From Polynucleobacter sp. MG-5-Ahmo-C2 (GTDB lineage: Bacteria > Pseudomonadota > Gammaproteobacteria > Burkholderiales > Burkholderiaceae), in NCBI RefSeq assembly GCF_018687735.1, contig NZ_CP061304.1, positions 1,116,001 through 1,180,000 of the forward strand: DNA of 64,000 bases, read 5' to 3'. Under the pieces are notes generated by a model that was not told where the DNA came from, searched no databases, and saw nothing but the letters and a program-made list of their open reading frames with translations. Position numbers and translations under genes: made by a program. Of the stretch, positions 36,874 through 46,358 are shown one piece after another. The first letter of the stretch is position 1. The number at the start of each line of letters is the position of its first letter.

Positions 36874-37524
36874 TTACAGGCTGCGCGACTTACGCTTGAG
36901 GTTTTTGACTTCATTCAGCAGCTCTTTACGCTCTGCATCACCCAAGTTATCACTGCCATCTAAGCGACGTGCGCCATCAAAACGCTTATCCCAATAGAGA
37001 CTTCCAAGATCATCAACACGAACAGCTGTTCCCTTGGAGGGAGAGTGAATAAATTTGTTGTCGCCAACATAGATCCCAACATGTGAAAAGGTTAGGCGCA
37101 TCGTATTGAAAAATACAAGATCACCGGGCTGCAACTCATCACGATTGATCGGTTTACCAACACTGCTCATTTGTGTTGATTTGCGTGGCAGCAAAAACCC
37201 GAGCTTGTCTTTGAATACGTAGCCAACAAAACTACTGCCATCCAATCCAGACTGGGGTAACTCAGAATCCCAGCGATAGCGTACGCCAATGACTTCCATG
37301 GCGCGATTAATTAACTCTTCTGATTTTCCAGAGACGGTATCAACGAAGCGATCAGAAACACGTGAGATATAAGAGCGCCCTGCCTGAAACATGCTTTCCT
37401 TAGGCACCACCACCGCTTCAACAGGGGCGTCATTAGGCGCGTCGACTGCATAAGTCGAGATGGAAACAGTTAAGCCCAGGGCAAGCCGAAGGAACTTAAT
37501 GAGTAGCGCTTTTTTTAGAGGCAT
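36874..37524 (-). CDS. NlpC/P60-family protein lacking the catalytic cysteine
   Basis: A 216-residue exported protein with a leader (LLIKFLRLALGLTVSISTYA) and a C-terminal NlpC/P60 fold: LINRAMEVIGVRYRWD, LQPGDLVFFN, H148 in SHVGIYVGDNKFIHSP. In active members a D-C-S-G-F motif supplies the nucleophile; here it reads D95-G96-S97-S98-F99, so the Cys is Gly and the Gly after Ser is Ser. The DNA codon is GGC (expected TGC). The His remains. It is therefore probably a pseudo-peptidase that binds peptidoglycan without cleaving it, or a recently inactivated one. Monocistronic, convergent with the patatin gene. Confidence 0.88.
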   Translation of the reverse strand: MPLKKALLIKFLRLALGLTVSISTYAVDAPNDAPVEAVVVPKESMFQAGRSYISRVSDRFVDTVSGKSEELINRAMEVIGVRYRWDSELPQSGLDGSSFVGYVFKDKLGFLLPRKSTQMSSVGKPINRDELQPGDLVFFNTMRLTFSHVGIYVGDNKFIHSPSKGTAVRVDDLGSLYWDKRFDGARRLDGSDNLGDAERKELLNEVKNLKRKSRSL

Positions 37525-37660
37525 CGAACCAGTTTAACAAAGAATTCTTAAACAACCAAGTCAGACTGTAGTCTTAAGTCCATGTTTATAAACATAATTT
37601 ATCCTTAAAATAGGGCAAATGCACCAAATTAGCCCATCTAAGGTGGGTTTTGCCGCCCAA

Positions 37661-39298
37661 TTAAGTCAACTCAGCTGCAGCAAAAAGTTCCCGTGTGTAG
37701 GTCTGACTTGGGTGCTGAATCAAGGTTTCAGTATCTCCAAACTCCACCACTTTGCCATCCTTGAGCACCATGACCTCATGGGACATTGCCCTTATCACCG
37801 CCAAATCATGACTAATCATGAGGTAGGCCAAGTTGTACTTCTTCTGTAATTCAGCAAGCAAGGCCAAAACCTGTTTTTGTATTGAGACATCTAAAGCAGA
37901 GGTGGGTTCATCTAGCACCAAAATTTGTGGACGCAAGATGAGCGCTCTCGCAATTGCAATACGCTGTCTTTGTCCGCCAGAGAATTCATGTGGGTAGCGA
38001 GTGAGTGCTGAGCGATCAATGCCAACCTCTTTCAAAATATCTACCACACGATTTTCTCGTTCAGTTGCCGAGAGTTTGGGAAAGTGAATATCCAATCCCT
38101 CGGCCACAATTTGCATCACATTCATACGGGGAGATAACGACCCAAATGGATCCTGAAAAATGACTTGCAAGCTTGCGCGCATTGCACGGCGCTCTACTGG
38201 TTTTAGCTGTTGCCAATTACTCCCTAAAACATCAACCTCTCCAGAGACCAGCGCTGCAGAATCACCTAGCAAACCCAACACTGCCATACCAAGCGTGGTC
38301 TTGCCAGAACCTGATTCGCCAATCACACCGATCGTTTGCCCCTGCTTTAAAGAGAAGTTCACCTTTTTTAATACTTGATGGGGTGGCGCTTTTTTAAACC
38401 ATGAGCCGGTTTCAGAGCTTGGATACGCTACCGATAAATCTTCTGTCTTGAGAAGCACTGGGGCTAGCGGCATGAGAGGAGCTAAGTTACGAACAGGCTT
38501 GCTATTAACGAGTGCCTTTGTATAAGGGTCGCTTGGTTGAGTAAAAACCTGTTTAGTTGACCCTGACTCCATTAAGTTGCCTTGGTTTAAAACTGCTACA
38601 CGCTGGGCAAAGTATTTTACTAAATTCAGATCATGCGTGATCAATAAAATACCCATACCCCCTTGATCTTTAGATTCCTCTTGGAGCTCCTTGAGTAAAT
38701 CCAAAATCTGCAAACGCAAACTGACATCTAGCGCGGTAGTTGGCTCATCGGCAATTAAAAGGCGGGGCTTACATGCCAATGCCATCGCAATCATGGCGCG
38801 CTGTCTTTGGCCGCCTGAGAGTTGATGGGGATAGGAATGAAAACGACGCTCTGGCTCAGGGATGCCAGTCTTTCTGAGTAAATCAATCGCCGCATCGATA
38901 CACTCAGATTTAGAAATCAAGGGTTGATAAATTTGCACTGCTTCAATAATTTGATTGCCGACAGTAAACAATGGATTTAACGCAGTCATTGGCTCCTGAA
39001 ACACCATTGCAATTTCTCGGCCCCGGATTTCACGGATATCTTGTATCGGCATTGCAAGTAAATCCACTGTGCCCTGCCCATCCCTTCGATTCCACAATAT
39101 CTTCCCAGATACTTTGGCCCCTTCTGGCTCTAAACGTAATGGTGCAAGTGCAGTTAAGGTTTTGCCAGAGCCAGACTCGCCAACGAGAGCAACGCGCTCG
39201 CCAATACCAATCTCTAAATCGAGATGATTCACGGCAAACTTTTCACGGCGCCCCGATCCAAATGAAATGCAAAGATCTTCGTAACGCAGCAAACTCAT
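37661..39298 (-). CDS. yejF: Peptide ABC transporter, dual ATP-binding protein (YejF type)
   Basis: A 545-residue ATPase with two complete nucleotide-binding domains: Walker A GESGSGKT twice, signatures LSGGQRQR and FSGGQRQR, and Walker B LLIADEPT and LVLDEPT. It drives uptake by the YejBE permease of oligopeptides or peptide antibiotics such as microcin C analogues. Its start overlaps the yejE stop by four bases. Confidence 0.93.
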   Translation of the reverse strand: MSLLRYEDLCISFGSGRREKFAVNHLDLEIGIGERVALVGESGSGKTLTALAPLRLEPEGAKVSGKILWNRRDGQGTVDLLAMPIQDIREIRGREIAMVFQEPMTALNPLFTVGNQIIEAVQIYQPLISKSECIDAAIDLLRKTGIPEPERRFHSYPHQLSGGQRQRAMIAMALACKPRLLIADEPTTALDVSLRLQILDLLKELQEESKDQGGMGILLITHDLNLVKYFAQRVAVLNQGNLMESGSTKQVFTQPSDPYTKALVNSKPVRNLAPLMPLAPVLLKTEDLSVAYPSSETGSWFKKAPPHQVLKKVNFSLKQGQTIGVIGESGSGKTTLGMAVLGLLGDSAALVSGEVDVLGSNWQQLKPVERRAMRASLQVIFQDPFGSLSPRMNVMQIVAEGLDIHFPKLSATERENRVVDILKEVGIDRSALTRYPHEFSGGQRQRIAIARALILRPQILVLDEPTSALDVSIQKQVLALLAELQKKYNLAYLMISHDLAVIRAMSHEVMVLKDGKVVEFGDTETLIQHPSQTYTRELFAAAELT

Positions 39299-40320
39299 GA
39301 ACGGCCTCCGCTCATCGCGCCTGATTTACGAGAATCAAAAGCATCCCGTAATGCCTCACCCATAAAAGTGAGCAATAGCAAAGTCGCCACTAAAACTACG
39401 AATGTTGATAGTGAAATCCACCAAGCATCCAAGTTACCCTTACCCTGAGAGAGTAGCTCACCAAGACTTGGCGTACCAGGCGGCACACCCAAACCCAAGA
39501 AATCTAGACTTGTCAGCGACAAAATAGCCGCACTCATACGAAATGGTAGAAAAGTAATCACTGGGGTCAAGCTATTTGGCAAAATATGCCGCCACATGAT
39601 TTGCACATTAGTTAAACCTAGCGCTCGTGCCGCTCGCACATACTCTAAGGCACGATTACGAAAAAACTCTGCACGCACGTAGTCAGATAAGCCCATCCAT
39701 CCAAATGCAGCGAGCAGAATAATCAATAAGGAAACGCTAGGATTAAAGATCGAGGCAAAAATAATCAGCAGGTAAAGCTCTGGCATTGCTGACCAAATTT
39801 CAATCAACCGTTGTGAAACTAAATCAAATTTACCGCCAAAGAATCCCATCAGAGATCCAGTAATGATGCCCACACTCACACCCACAATTGTGAGCGCCAG
39901 ACCAAATAAGATTGATAAGCGGAAACCATAAATCAGACGTGCCAGTACGTCACGCCCGCGATCATCCGTACCCAACCAGTTTTCCCACGAAGGCGGCGCT
40001 GGATTGGGAACTTTTGAGAAGTAATTCAGAGTCTCGTAGCTGTAGTGCACTGGCGGATAGATTGCCCAATTGCCATTACTGGTAATGTTTTGACGAATAT
40101 CGGGATCCAAGAAATCAGTTGGGGTCGAGAAGTCGCCACCAAATACAGTTTCCGCCTGGTTCTTGGCAATCGGAAAATAAAAATGCCCCTCATAACGCAC
40201 CACCAAGGGCTTGTCATTGGCAATGAGCTCTGCACACATTGATAAGCCAAATAGGATTGTGAAGATCCACAAGCTCGCATAGCCGATTCGACTCTGTTTA
40301 AAGCGCTGCCAACGACTCAT
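39295..40320 (-). CDS. yejE: Peptide ABC transporter permease (YejE type)
   Basis: A 341-residue inner-membrane permease of the OppC/DppC class: five or six membrane segments, an extended periplasmic loop after the first helix (about 35-120) typical of YejE, and the EAA loop EYVRAARALGLTNVQIMWRHILPNSL. Overlaps yejB and yejF by four bases each. Confidence 0.93.
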   Translation of the reverse strand: MSRWQRFKQSRIGYASLWIFTILFGLSMCAELIANDKPLVVRYEGHFYFPIAKNQAETVFGGDFSTPTDFLDPDIRQNITSNGNWAIYPPVHYSYETLNYFSKVPNPAPPSWENWLGTDDRGRDVLARLIYGFRLSILFGLALTIVGVSVGIITGSLMGFFGGKFDLVSQRLIEIWSAMPELYLLIIFASIFNPSVSLLIILLAAFGWMGLSDYVRAEFFRNRALEYVRAARALGLTNVQIMWRHILPNSLTPVITFLPFRMSAAILSLTSLDFLGLGVPPGTPSLGELLSQGKGNLDAWWISLSTFVVLVATLLLLTFMGEALRDAFDSRKSGAMSGGRS

Positions 40321-41393
40321 GACCCGCCCCCTGCGCCAAACTGAATGCGAGGATCAATATAAACGTAACAAAGATCTGAAATGAGCTTAGTAAACAAGCC
40401 AATCAGCGTAAATAAATACAAAGTACCAAATACCACTGGGTAATCTCTGCGCATCACAGACTCATAGGAGAGTAAGCCAAGTCCATCCAATGAAAAAAGC
40501 GTCTCAATCAGGAGTGAGCCAGTAAAGAATGCGCCAATGAATGCTGCAGGAAAACCTGTCACAAGGGGTAATAGCGCATTACGGAATACATGCTTCCAAA
40601 GAACTTGTTTTTCAGTGAGTCCTTTTGCTCTAGCGGTCAAAACATATTGCTTGCGAATTTCTTCCAAAAAAGAGTTTTTAGTGAGCATGGTGACAACAGC
40701 AAAACTACCGAGCACAGAGGCTGTAATTGGCAGAACCAAATGCCACAAATAGTCCATTATTTTGCCAATTAAACTGAGATCGCTCCAATTATCAGAAGTA
40801 AGACCTCGCAAAGGGAATATCTGCAGGAAGCTGCCTCCACCAAAAACCACCAGCAATAAGATACCTAAGACAAATCCGGGAATGGCGTAACCAACCAAAA
40901 TGATGCTGCTGCTAACAGCATCAAAGCGAGAGCCATCACGTACTGCCTTCGCTATGCCCAAAGGAATAGAAACTAAATAGGTGATGAAGAAAGTCCACAA
41001 GCCAATACTGATAGACACCGGCAATTTAGAGACCACTAAACCCCAAACGCTTTCATGTTGGTAATAGCTTTGGCCTAAATCGAATCTTGCAAAACGTCCG
41101 AGCATCATGAAGTAACGTTCTAACGGTGGCTTATCAAATCCATAGAGCGCCTTGACCTCCTCTAGGCGTTGCCCATCAACGCCTTGGCGCCCACGATAGG
41201 TTGCTCCAGCACCAGATGACTCAGATCCTCCAGTTGCACCAGCACCCTTCCCCTTTAATTCGAGCACCATTTGCTCCACTGGACCGCCTGGGACAAATTG
41301 CACTACTGCAAAGGTCAGAGTCAAGACGCCCAATAGGGTTGGGATCATCAAGAGTAGCCGCTTAAAAATATAGGCGCGCATTTGACCTTGCAT
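40317..41393 (-). CDS. yejB: Peptide ABC transporter permease (YejB type)
   Basis: A 358-residue permease of the OppB/DppB class with N-terminal helix (MLIPTLLGVLTLTFAVVQFVPGGPVEQ), an EAA loop (YVLTARAKGLTEKQVLWKHVFRNALLPL) and a Gly/Ser-rich insert at about 50-70. Its ATG overlaps the yejA stop (TAATG). Confidence 0.93.
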   Translation of the reverse strand: MQGQMRAYIFKRLLLMIPTLLGVLTLTFAVVQFVPGGPVEQMVLELKGKGAGATGGSESSGAGATYRGRQGVDGQRLEEVKALYGFDKPPLERYFMMLGRFARFDLGQSYYQHESVWGLVVSKLPVSISIGLWTFFITYLVSIPLGIAKAVRDGSRFDAVSSSIILVGYAIPGFVLGILLLVVFGGGSFLQIFPLRGLTSDNWSDLSLIGKIMDYLWHLVLPITASVLGSFAVVTMLTKNSFLEEIRKQYVLTARAKGLTEKQVLWKHVFRNALLPLVTGFPAAFIGAFFTGSLLIETLFSLDGLGLLSYESVMRRDYPVVFGTLYLFTLIGLFTKLISDLCYVYIDPRIQFGAGGGS

Positions 41394-43261
41394 TATTTAG
41401 ACTCTTCTTTCCACCAATTTTGCATAATCCAGGGCTCTGCTGAATAGTACAGAGGAGGCTCGGGGTAATGCATCTCTTTGCGATATGCCACGCGATGAGT
41501 TGGGTTGTACCACTGTGGAATAACGTAATAGCTATTCCAAAGAACACGGTCTAAGGCTCTTGTTGCAGCCCGTAACTCGTCACGATTTTGTGCCTTCGTA
41601 ATCTCCTCAACCAAGGCATCTACCACTGGTGATTGCACTCCAATGACATTATCAGAGCCTTTTTCCTTGGCCGCTTGACTACCAAAACGATCCCACAGCT
41701 CGTTGCCAGGATTTTGCGAATCTGGAAAGCGAATAGTTGTCATATCAAAGTCGTACTCATCCATACGCTTTTGATGAAGCGCGAAATCACTTGTCCGAAT
41801 ATCAACCTGAACACCCAACTTCTCCAAATTACGGATGTAAGCGGAAATGACTCTTAAAAAGAATCCTCCGTCTTCAACAATCTCAAAACGAAATGGTTCA
41901 CCCTTTTCATTACGCAGAGCGCCATCACGATACTGCCAGCCAGCATGCATCAAGAGCTCGCGGGCTTTCTTTAAGTTCTGGCGCAAAGTCGCTGGTGGCT
42001 TAGTAGATGGCGCTGGAGGCATTGGACCGAATACAGCATCAGGCACCCATTGTGGGTACCTTGCCTTTAATGGTCTCAACAGCTTCAACTCGGCTTCAGT
42101 AGGTTTGCGTGGACCGTCAAAATTTGCACTCAAATCGCTATTCTGAAAATAGCTGTTAATACGACTATATTGATCATAAAAAATTTGACGGTTGAGCCAT
42201 TCAAAATCTAGGGCATAACCCAAAGCTTCGCGTACTCGCACATCTTTAAAAATAGGGCGGCGCAAATTCATTGCAAAGCCTTGCATCCCAGCCCCATTGT
42301 GATTTAGGAATGCCTTCTTTAGCAAAGTGCCCTTGTCAAACTTCGAGCCAACATAACCCTTAGCCCAGATTTTGGCGCGATACTCGACGATGGCATCGAA
42401 CTCCCCTGCCTTAAAAGCCTCAAGGCGGACAGCGTCATCACTGTAAAGTTTGTAAAGCACGCGATCAAAGTTATAAAAACCCACACGCACATTGAGGGGG
42501 TTACTTAATTGATCAGCCCAGTACTCAGGGTTGCGCTTGTAGACAATCGATTTGCCTGCCTTAAAAGATTCAATTAAGTAGGGGCCGCTGCCAATAGGAG
42601 TCTCAAACGCAAGCTTATCAAACGCAATCATCGTGCCGTCAGGACGCTTACCCCAGTTTCGAGAGAAGATGGGGAGCGTTCCTGCCAAGATCGGTAGTTC
42701 AGCATTGTTATTCTTGAAATCAAACCGCACTAATCGATCTGAAAGTACGACCGCTTCACTAATATCAGCAAAAGTAGTTTTGTAACGCGGGTGGGCTTTA
42801 CCGCTCATCAAGACATCAAAACTGTGTTTCACGTCTGCAGCCAATACAGGTGTGCCATCAGAAAATTTTGCCTCTGGACGAATCCGAAATGTCACGGACT
42901 TACGATCCTTGGCTACCTCAATATCCTCAGCAAGCAGACCATAGATGCTAGAGACTTCATCTGCACTCCCCTCAGCTAAAGATTCAAACATCAAATCGAT
43001 ACCTGGGGCAGTGACTCCACGCAAAGTATATGGATTGAACTTATCAAAACTGGTTCTTTGCCCCGGGTTGGGTAAAGTCAGGGTGCCGCCCCTGGGCGCA
43101 TTGGGATTAACGTAATCAAAATGGGCAAATCCATCGGCATATTTTGGTTTGCCGTACTGGGAAATCCCTTGAGCCGCACCTGCCGTATTGGCCCCAAGCC
43201 CCACTAGCATGGTCAGCAGCAAGAATCGGGCGATTTGGTGAATGGGCTTTAAGGTAGGCAT
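41393..43261 (-). CDS. yejA: Peptide ABC transporter substrate-binding protein (YejA type)
   Basis: A 622-residue SBP_bac_5-family receptor with a signal peptide (FLLLTMLVGLGANTAGA) and the family pattern GLLAEDIEVAKDRKSVTFRIRPEAKFSDGTPVLAADV. Length and the LTLPNPGQRTSFDKFNPYTLRG start match YejA. First gene of the yejABEF operon, divergent from fabI with only 50 bases between, so the two promoters share that space. Confidence 0.94.
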   Translation of the reverse strand: MPTLKPIHQIARFLLLTMLVGLGANTAGAAQGISQYGKPKYADGFAHFDYVNPNAPRGGTLTLPNPGQRTSFDKFNPYTLRGVTAPGIDLMFESLAEGSADEVSSIYGLLAEDIEVAKDRKSVTFRIRPEAKFSDGTPVLAADVKHSFDVLMSGKAHPRYKTTFADISEAVVLSDRLVRFDFKNNNAELPILAGTLPIFSRNWGKRPDGTMIAFDKLAFETPIGSGPYLIESFKAGKSIVYKRNPEYWADQLSNPLNVRVGFYNFDRVLYKLYSDDAVRLEAFKAGEFDAIVEYRAKIWAKGYVGSKFDKGTLLKKAFLNHNGAGMQGFAMNLRRPIFKDVRVREALGYALDFEWLNRQIFYDQYSRINSYFQNSDLSANFDGPRKPTEAELKLLRPLKARYPQWVPDAVFGPMPPAPSTKPPATLRQNLKKARELLMHAGWQYRDGALRNEKGEPFRFEIVEDGGFFLRVISAYIRNLEKLGVQVDIRTSDFALHQKRMDEYDFDMTTIRFPDSQNPGNELWDRFGSQAAKEKGSDNVIGVQSPVVDALVEEITKAQNRDELRAATRALDRVLWNSYYVIPQWYNPTHRVAYRKEMHYPEPPLYYSAEPWIMQNWWKEESK

Positions 43262-43311
43262 ATATGCAACAATTGTAGATAGCTAATCATATTTGAAGCA
43301 AAGGACACAAC

Positions 43312-44097
43312 ATGGGCTTTCTCTCCGGCAAAAAAATCCTCATTACCGGCCTCCTCTCCAACCGCTCTATTGCCTATGGTATCGCCAAAGCATGTCACCG
43401 CGAAGGCGCCGAATTGGCCTTTACCTACGTAGGTGAGCGCTTCAAGGACCGCATTGTGGATTTCGCGAAAGAATTCAATACCGAGCTCATTTTTGACTGT
43501 GACGTTGGTAGCGACGAGCAGATTTCAGCACTCTTTAAGGATTTATCCAAATCTTGGCCGCAATTTGACGGCTTCGTCCACGCGATTGGTTTTGCACCGC
43601 GCGAAGCAATTGCCGGTGATTTTTTAGAGGGCCTCTCTCGTGAGGGCTTCAAGATTGCCCATGACATCTCTGCATACAGCTTTCCAGCGATGGCAAAAGA
43701 AGCCTTACCAATGTTGCGTGACAAATCTTCATTACTCACATTGACCTACTTAGGTTCAATGAAGAATGTTCCAAACTACAACACCATGGGTTTGGCAAAG
43801 GCCTCTCTAGAAGCATCTGTTCGCTACCTTGCTGGATCAGTGGGCCCCAAAGGCATTCGTGCTAACGGTATTTCTGCTGGCCCAATTAAAACTCTGGCTG
43901 CCTCTGGCATTAAGGGCTTTAGCAAAATATTGGAGGCAGTTGAGCAAACGGCTCCACTGCGTCGCAACGTCACGATTGATGACGTTGGTAATACCGCCGC
44001 TTTCTTGTTATCCGATTTAGCCAACGGCATTACCGCTGAAATCATTTACGTCGATAATGGCTTTAGTCAAGTCGTTGGCGGAATGGAAGACGCTTGA
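43312..44097 (+). CDS. fabI: Enoyl-[acyl-carrier-protein] reductase FabI (NADH)
   Basis: Last step of each fatty-acid elongation cycle. 261 residues: nucleotide-binding start [22 protein letters not shown], the FabI-specific catalytic pattern Y-x6-K ([12 protein letters not shown]), [11 protein letters not shown] and the C-terminal [15 protein letters not shown] precedes the ATG at a good distance. Overlaps the chrA start by four bases. Confidence 0.96.
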   Translation: MGFLSGKKILITGLLSNRSIAYGIAKACHREGAELAFTYVGERFKDRIVDFAKEFNTELIFDCDVGSDEQISALFKDLSKSWPQFDGFVHAIGFAPREAIAGDFLEGLSREGFKIAHDISAYSFPAMAKEALPMLRDKSSLLTLTYLGSMKNVPNYNTMGLAKASLEASVRYLAGSVGPKGIRANGISAGPIKTLAASGIKGFSKILEAVEQTAPLRRNVTIDDVGNTAAFLLSDLANGITAEIIYVDNGFSQVVGGMEDA

Positions 44098-45422
44098 GCA
44101 TTCCGCTGCGTGAGGCTTTAAAGTTTTGGGCCAAACTCGGCTTTATTAGTTTTGGTGGGCCTGCAGGGCAAATCGCTGTTTTGCATCAAGAGTTGGTTGT
44201 GAAGCGTCGCTGGATTTCTGAGCGGCGCTTTTTACATGCTCTGAACTACTGCATGTTGTTGCCAGGGCCGGAAGCGCAACAGCTAGTGACTTATATTGGC
44301 TGGCTGATGCACCGCAGCTGGGGTGGCATTCTGGCCGGAAGTCTATTTGTCTTGCCATCACTATTTATTTTGATTGCTCTATCCTGGATTTATCTCACCT
44401 TCGGACAGGTGCCCTGGATTGCCGCAATCTTTTTTGGCATTAAGCCGGCAGTGGTCGCGATTGTTTTACATGCAGCTGTTCGCATTGGTAAGCGTACGAT
44501 TCATAACCCAGCGTTGAAATGGATTGCGCTGGTTTCTTTTTTGGCTATCTTCCTTCTGAACTTAGCCTTCCCAATTATTGTCATGATCGCTGCTGCAGTG
44601 GGTTACTGGGGCGGTAAGCGCTACCCACAATATTTTCAGCAAATGGGCTCTCACGGAAATTCCCAGGAGAAAAATTACGGTAGCGCCATCATTGATGACA
44701 ACACCCCCACCCCTGAGCATGCGCAATTCAATATTCAAAAAACGATTTTTCACAGTGTGGTGGCACTTGCTTGCTGGTTACTCCCGATTGCAGCCTTAAT
44801 AGCAATCTTTGGATGGAACACACTTTATCCTGAAATCGCCTGGTTCTTCACCAAGGCCGCGCTGCTGACCTTTGGTGGCGCTTATGCAGTCCTGCCTTAT
44901 GTATATCAAGGTGCGGTCGATCATTTTCATTGGCTAAGCGCCAATCAAATGATTGATGGTTTAGCGCTTGGAGAAACAACTCCTGGGCCACTCATCATGG
45001 TGGTTGCTTTTGTTGGCTATTTGGCTGGCCATATTCAGCATCTCATTGGCAACAGTAATCCATTTTGGTTTGGTGTCATTGGCGCCTGCGTTGCTACTTG
45101 GTTTACCTTCCTACCATCTTTCTTTTTTATTCTCGTTGGTGGCCCTTTAATTGAATCGACTCATGGCAAGTTAGGCTTCACCGCACCACTTACTGCCATT
45201 ACCGCAGCAGTCGTTGGCGTTATTGCTAATTTAGGACTCTTCTTTGCATACCATGTGTTTTTACCAGGTGGCCTGAGTGGCTCAATTTCCTGGGTATCGA
45301 TGATCATCTGCCTGTTAGCTGGATTAGCTCTGTTTAAGTTCAAAAAAGGGGTAATGACAGTATTGGGAGGGTCTGCATTAGCTGGACTTCTTACTTACCT
45401 CGCTGCCGTTTTGATGAACTAA
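44094..45422 (+). CDS. chrA: Chromate transporter ChrA, long type
   Basis: A 442-residue inner-membrane exporter of chromate with two homologous halves, each with a G-G-P/G-G-A motif ([17 protein letters not shown] and [16 protein letters not shown]) and several helices. The start is TTG at 44094 overlapping the fabI stop (TTGA), with GGAAG five bases upstream. Coupling chrA to fabI is unusual; nothing suggests a functional link beyond shared transcription. Confidence 0.9.
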   Translation: MSIPLREALKFWAKLGFISFGGPAGQIAVLHQELVVKRRWISERRFLHALNYCMLLPGPEAQQLVTYIGWLMHRSWGGILAGSLFVLPSLFILIALSWIYLTFGQVPWIAAIFFGIKPAVVAIVLHAAVRIGKRTIHNPALKWIALVSFLAIFLLNLAFPIIVMIAAAVGYWGGKRYPQYFQQMGSHGNSQEKNYGSAIIDDNTPTPEHAQFNIQKTIFHSVVALACWLLPIAALIAIFGWNTLYPEIAWFFTKAALLTFGGAYAVLPYVYQGAVDHFHWLSANQMIDGLALGETTPGPLIMVVAFVGYLAGHIQHLIGNSNPFWFGVIGACVATWFTFLPSFFFILVGGPLIESTHGKLGFTAPLTAITAAVVGVIANLGLFFAYHVFLPGGLSGSISWVSMIICLLAGLALFKFKKGVMTVLGGSALAGLLTYLAAVLMN

Positions 45423-45444
45423 GCTTTTTTCCAAGATTGGCATA

Positions 45445-46329
45445 ATGGAACTTATGCGAATCGAACCAGAAACCATCACCCACTTACAAGAATGGCTTGG
45501 CAAAACCGAGTCTTTTCAAGATCTTGTAACAGCAGCGCCAATGCGCGCCCTTTCGGCAACGCTGGATCGGGATGATCCGGCTCCAACCAGAAGTACTTTT
45601 CTGCCTGAGCTTTGGCACTGGCTCTATTTTTTACCGCATGCTCGCGAATCTGAAATTGGGCCAGATGGTCATCCCAAGCGCGGTGGCTTTCTTCCTCCGG
45701 TCCCGCTACCACGTCGCATGTGGGCAGGTAGTCGCGTGCAGTGGTTAGCGCCACTTTCTGTTGGCGATGAAATCGAGCGTGTCTCTAAAATTGAATCTGT
45801 TACCCATAAGGCAGGTCGCAGTGGTGATTTGATTTTTGTCTTGGTCAAACATGAGGTCTCCAATCAAAATGGTCTAGCAATTATCGAGGAACACGATATC
45901 GTTTATCGCGATGCGCCAGGGCCCGATGACAAACCAGTCCCCCCTACTCCGGCGCCAAGCGAGGCCAAGTGGACAAAGACTATTGCTCCTGATGATGTGC
46001 TGCTCTTTCGTTACTCAGCTCTTACCTTCAATGGCCATCGCATTCATTACGATCGCAAATACGTTACCGAGGTGGAAGGCTATCCTGGGTTAATAGTTCA
46101 TGGCCCATTGATCGCGACTCTGTTGGTCGATCTCGTTCGGCAAAGCATTCCAGGCTGCAAGTTGAAGAGCTTTGAGTTCCGCGCAATTCGACCGACTTTT
46201 GACATCAACAACTTTAAAGTATCAGCCAAACCGGATTTAGAGAAAGATCCGAGCGGCAAAACAATTGCTATTTGGGCGCAAGATCACGAAGACTGGCTCA
46301 CCATGCAAGCCACTGCTATTTTGGCTTAA
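45445..46329 (+). CDS. MaoC/HTD2-like acyl-CoA hydratase (itaconyl- or mesaconyl-CoA hydratase-like)
   Basis: A 294-residue double hot-dog protein. The N-terminal half is the FAS1-like dehydratase part (LPRRMWAGSRVQWLAPLSVGDE), the C-terminal half carries the hydratase signature (YSALTFNGHRIHYDRKYVTEVEGYPGLIVHGPL). Members hydrate mesaconyl-C4-CoA or itaconyl-CoA in C5 dicarboxylate breakdown. Its neighbours, a PrpD-family protein and a CitE-type lyase, support a C5 role; the exact substrate is inferred. Confidence 0.8.
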   Translation: MELMRIEPETITHLQEWLGKTESFQDLVTAAPMRALSATLDRDDPAPTRSTFLPELWHWLYFLPHARESEIGPDGHPKRGGFLPPVPLPRRMWAGSRVQWLAPLSVGDEIERVSKIESVTHKAGRSGDLIFVLVKHEVSNQNGLAIIEEHDIVYRDAPGPDDKPVPPTPAPSEAKWTKTIAPDDVLLFRYSALTFNGHRIHYDRKYVTEVEGYPGLIVHGPLIATLLVDLVRQSIPGCKLKSFEFRAIRPTFDINNFKVSAKPDLEKDPSGKTIAIWAQDHEDWLTMQATAILA

Positions 46330-46358
46330 TGCATCAGCCCTGAGGAGAGAATATTTTT

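Noticed and set aside
36855..36875. Small hairpin GGGCT/AGCCC between the patatin and NlpC genes
   Set aside because: Five-base stem without a T-run in either direction; too weak to call a terminator.
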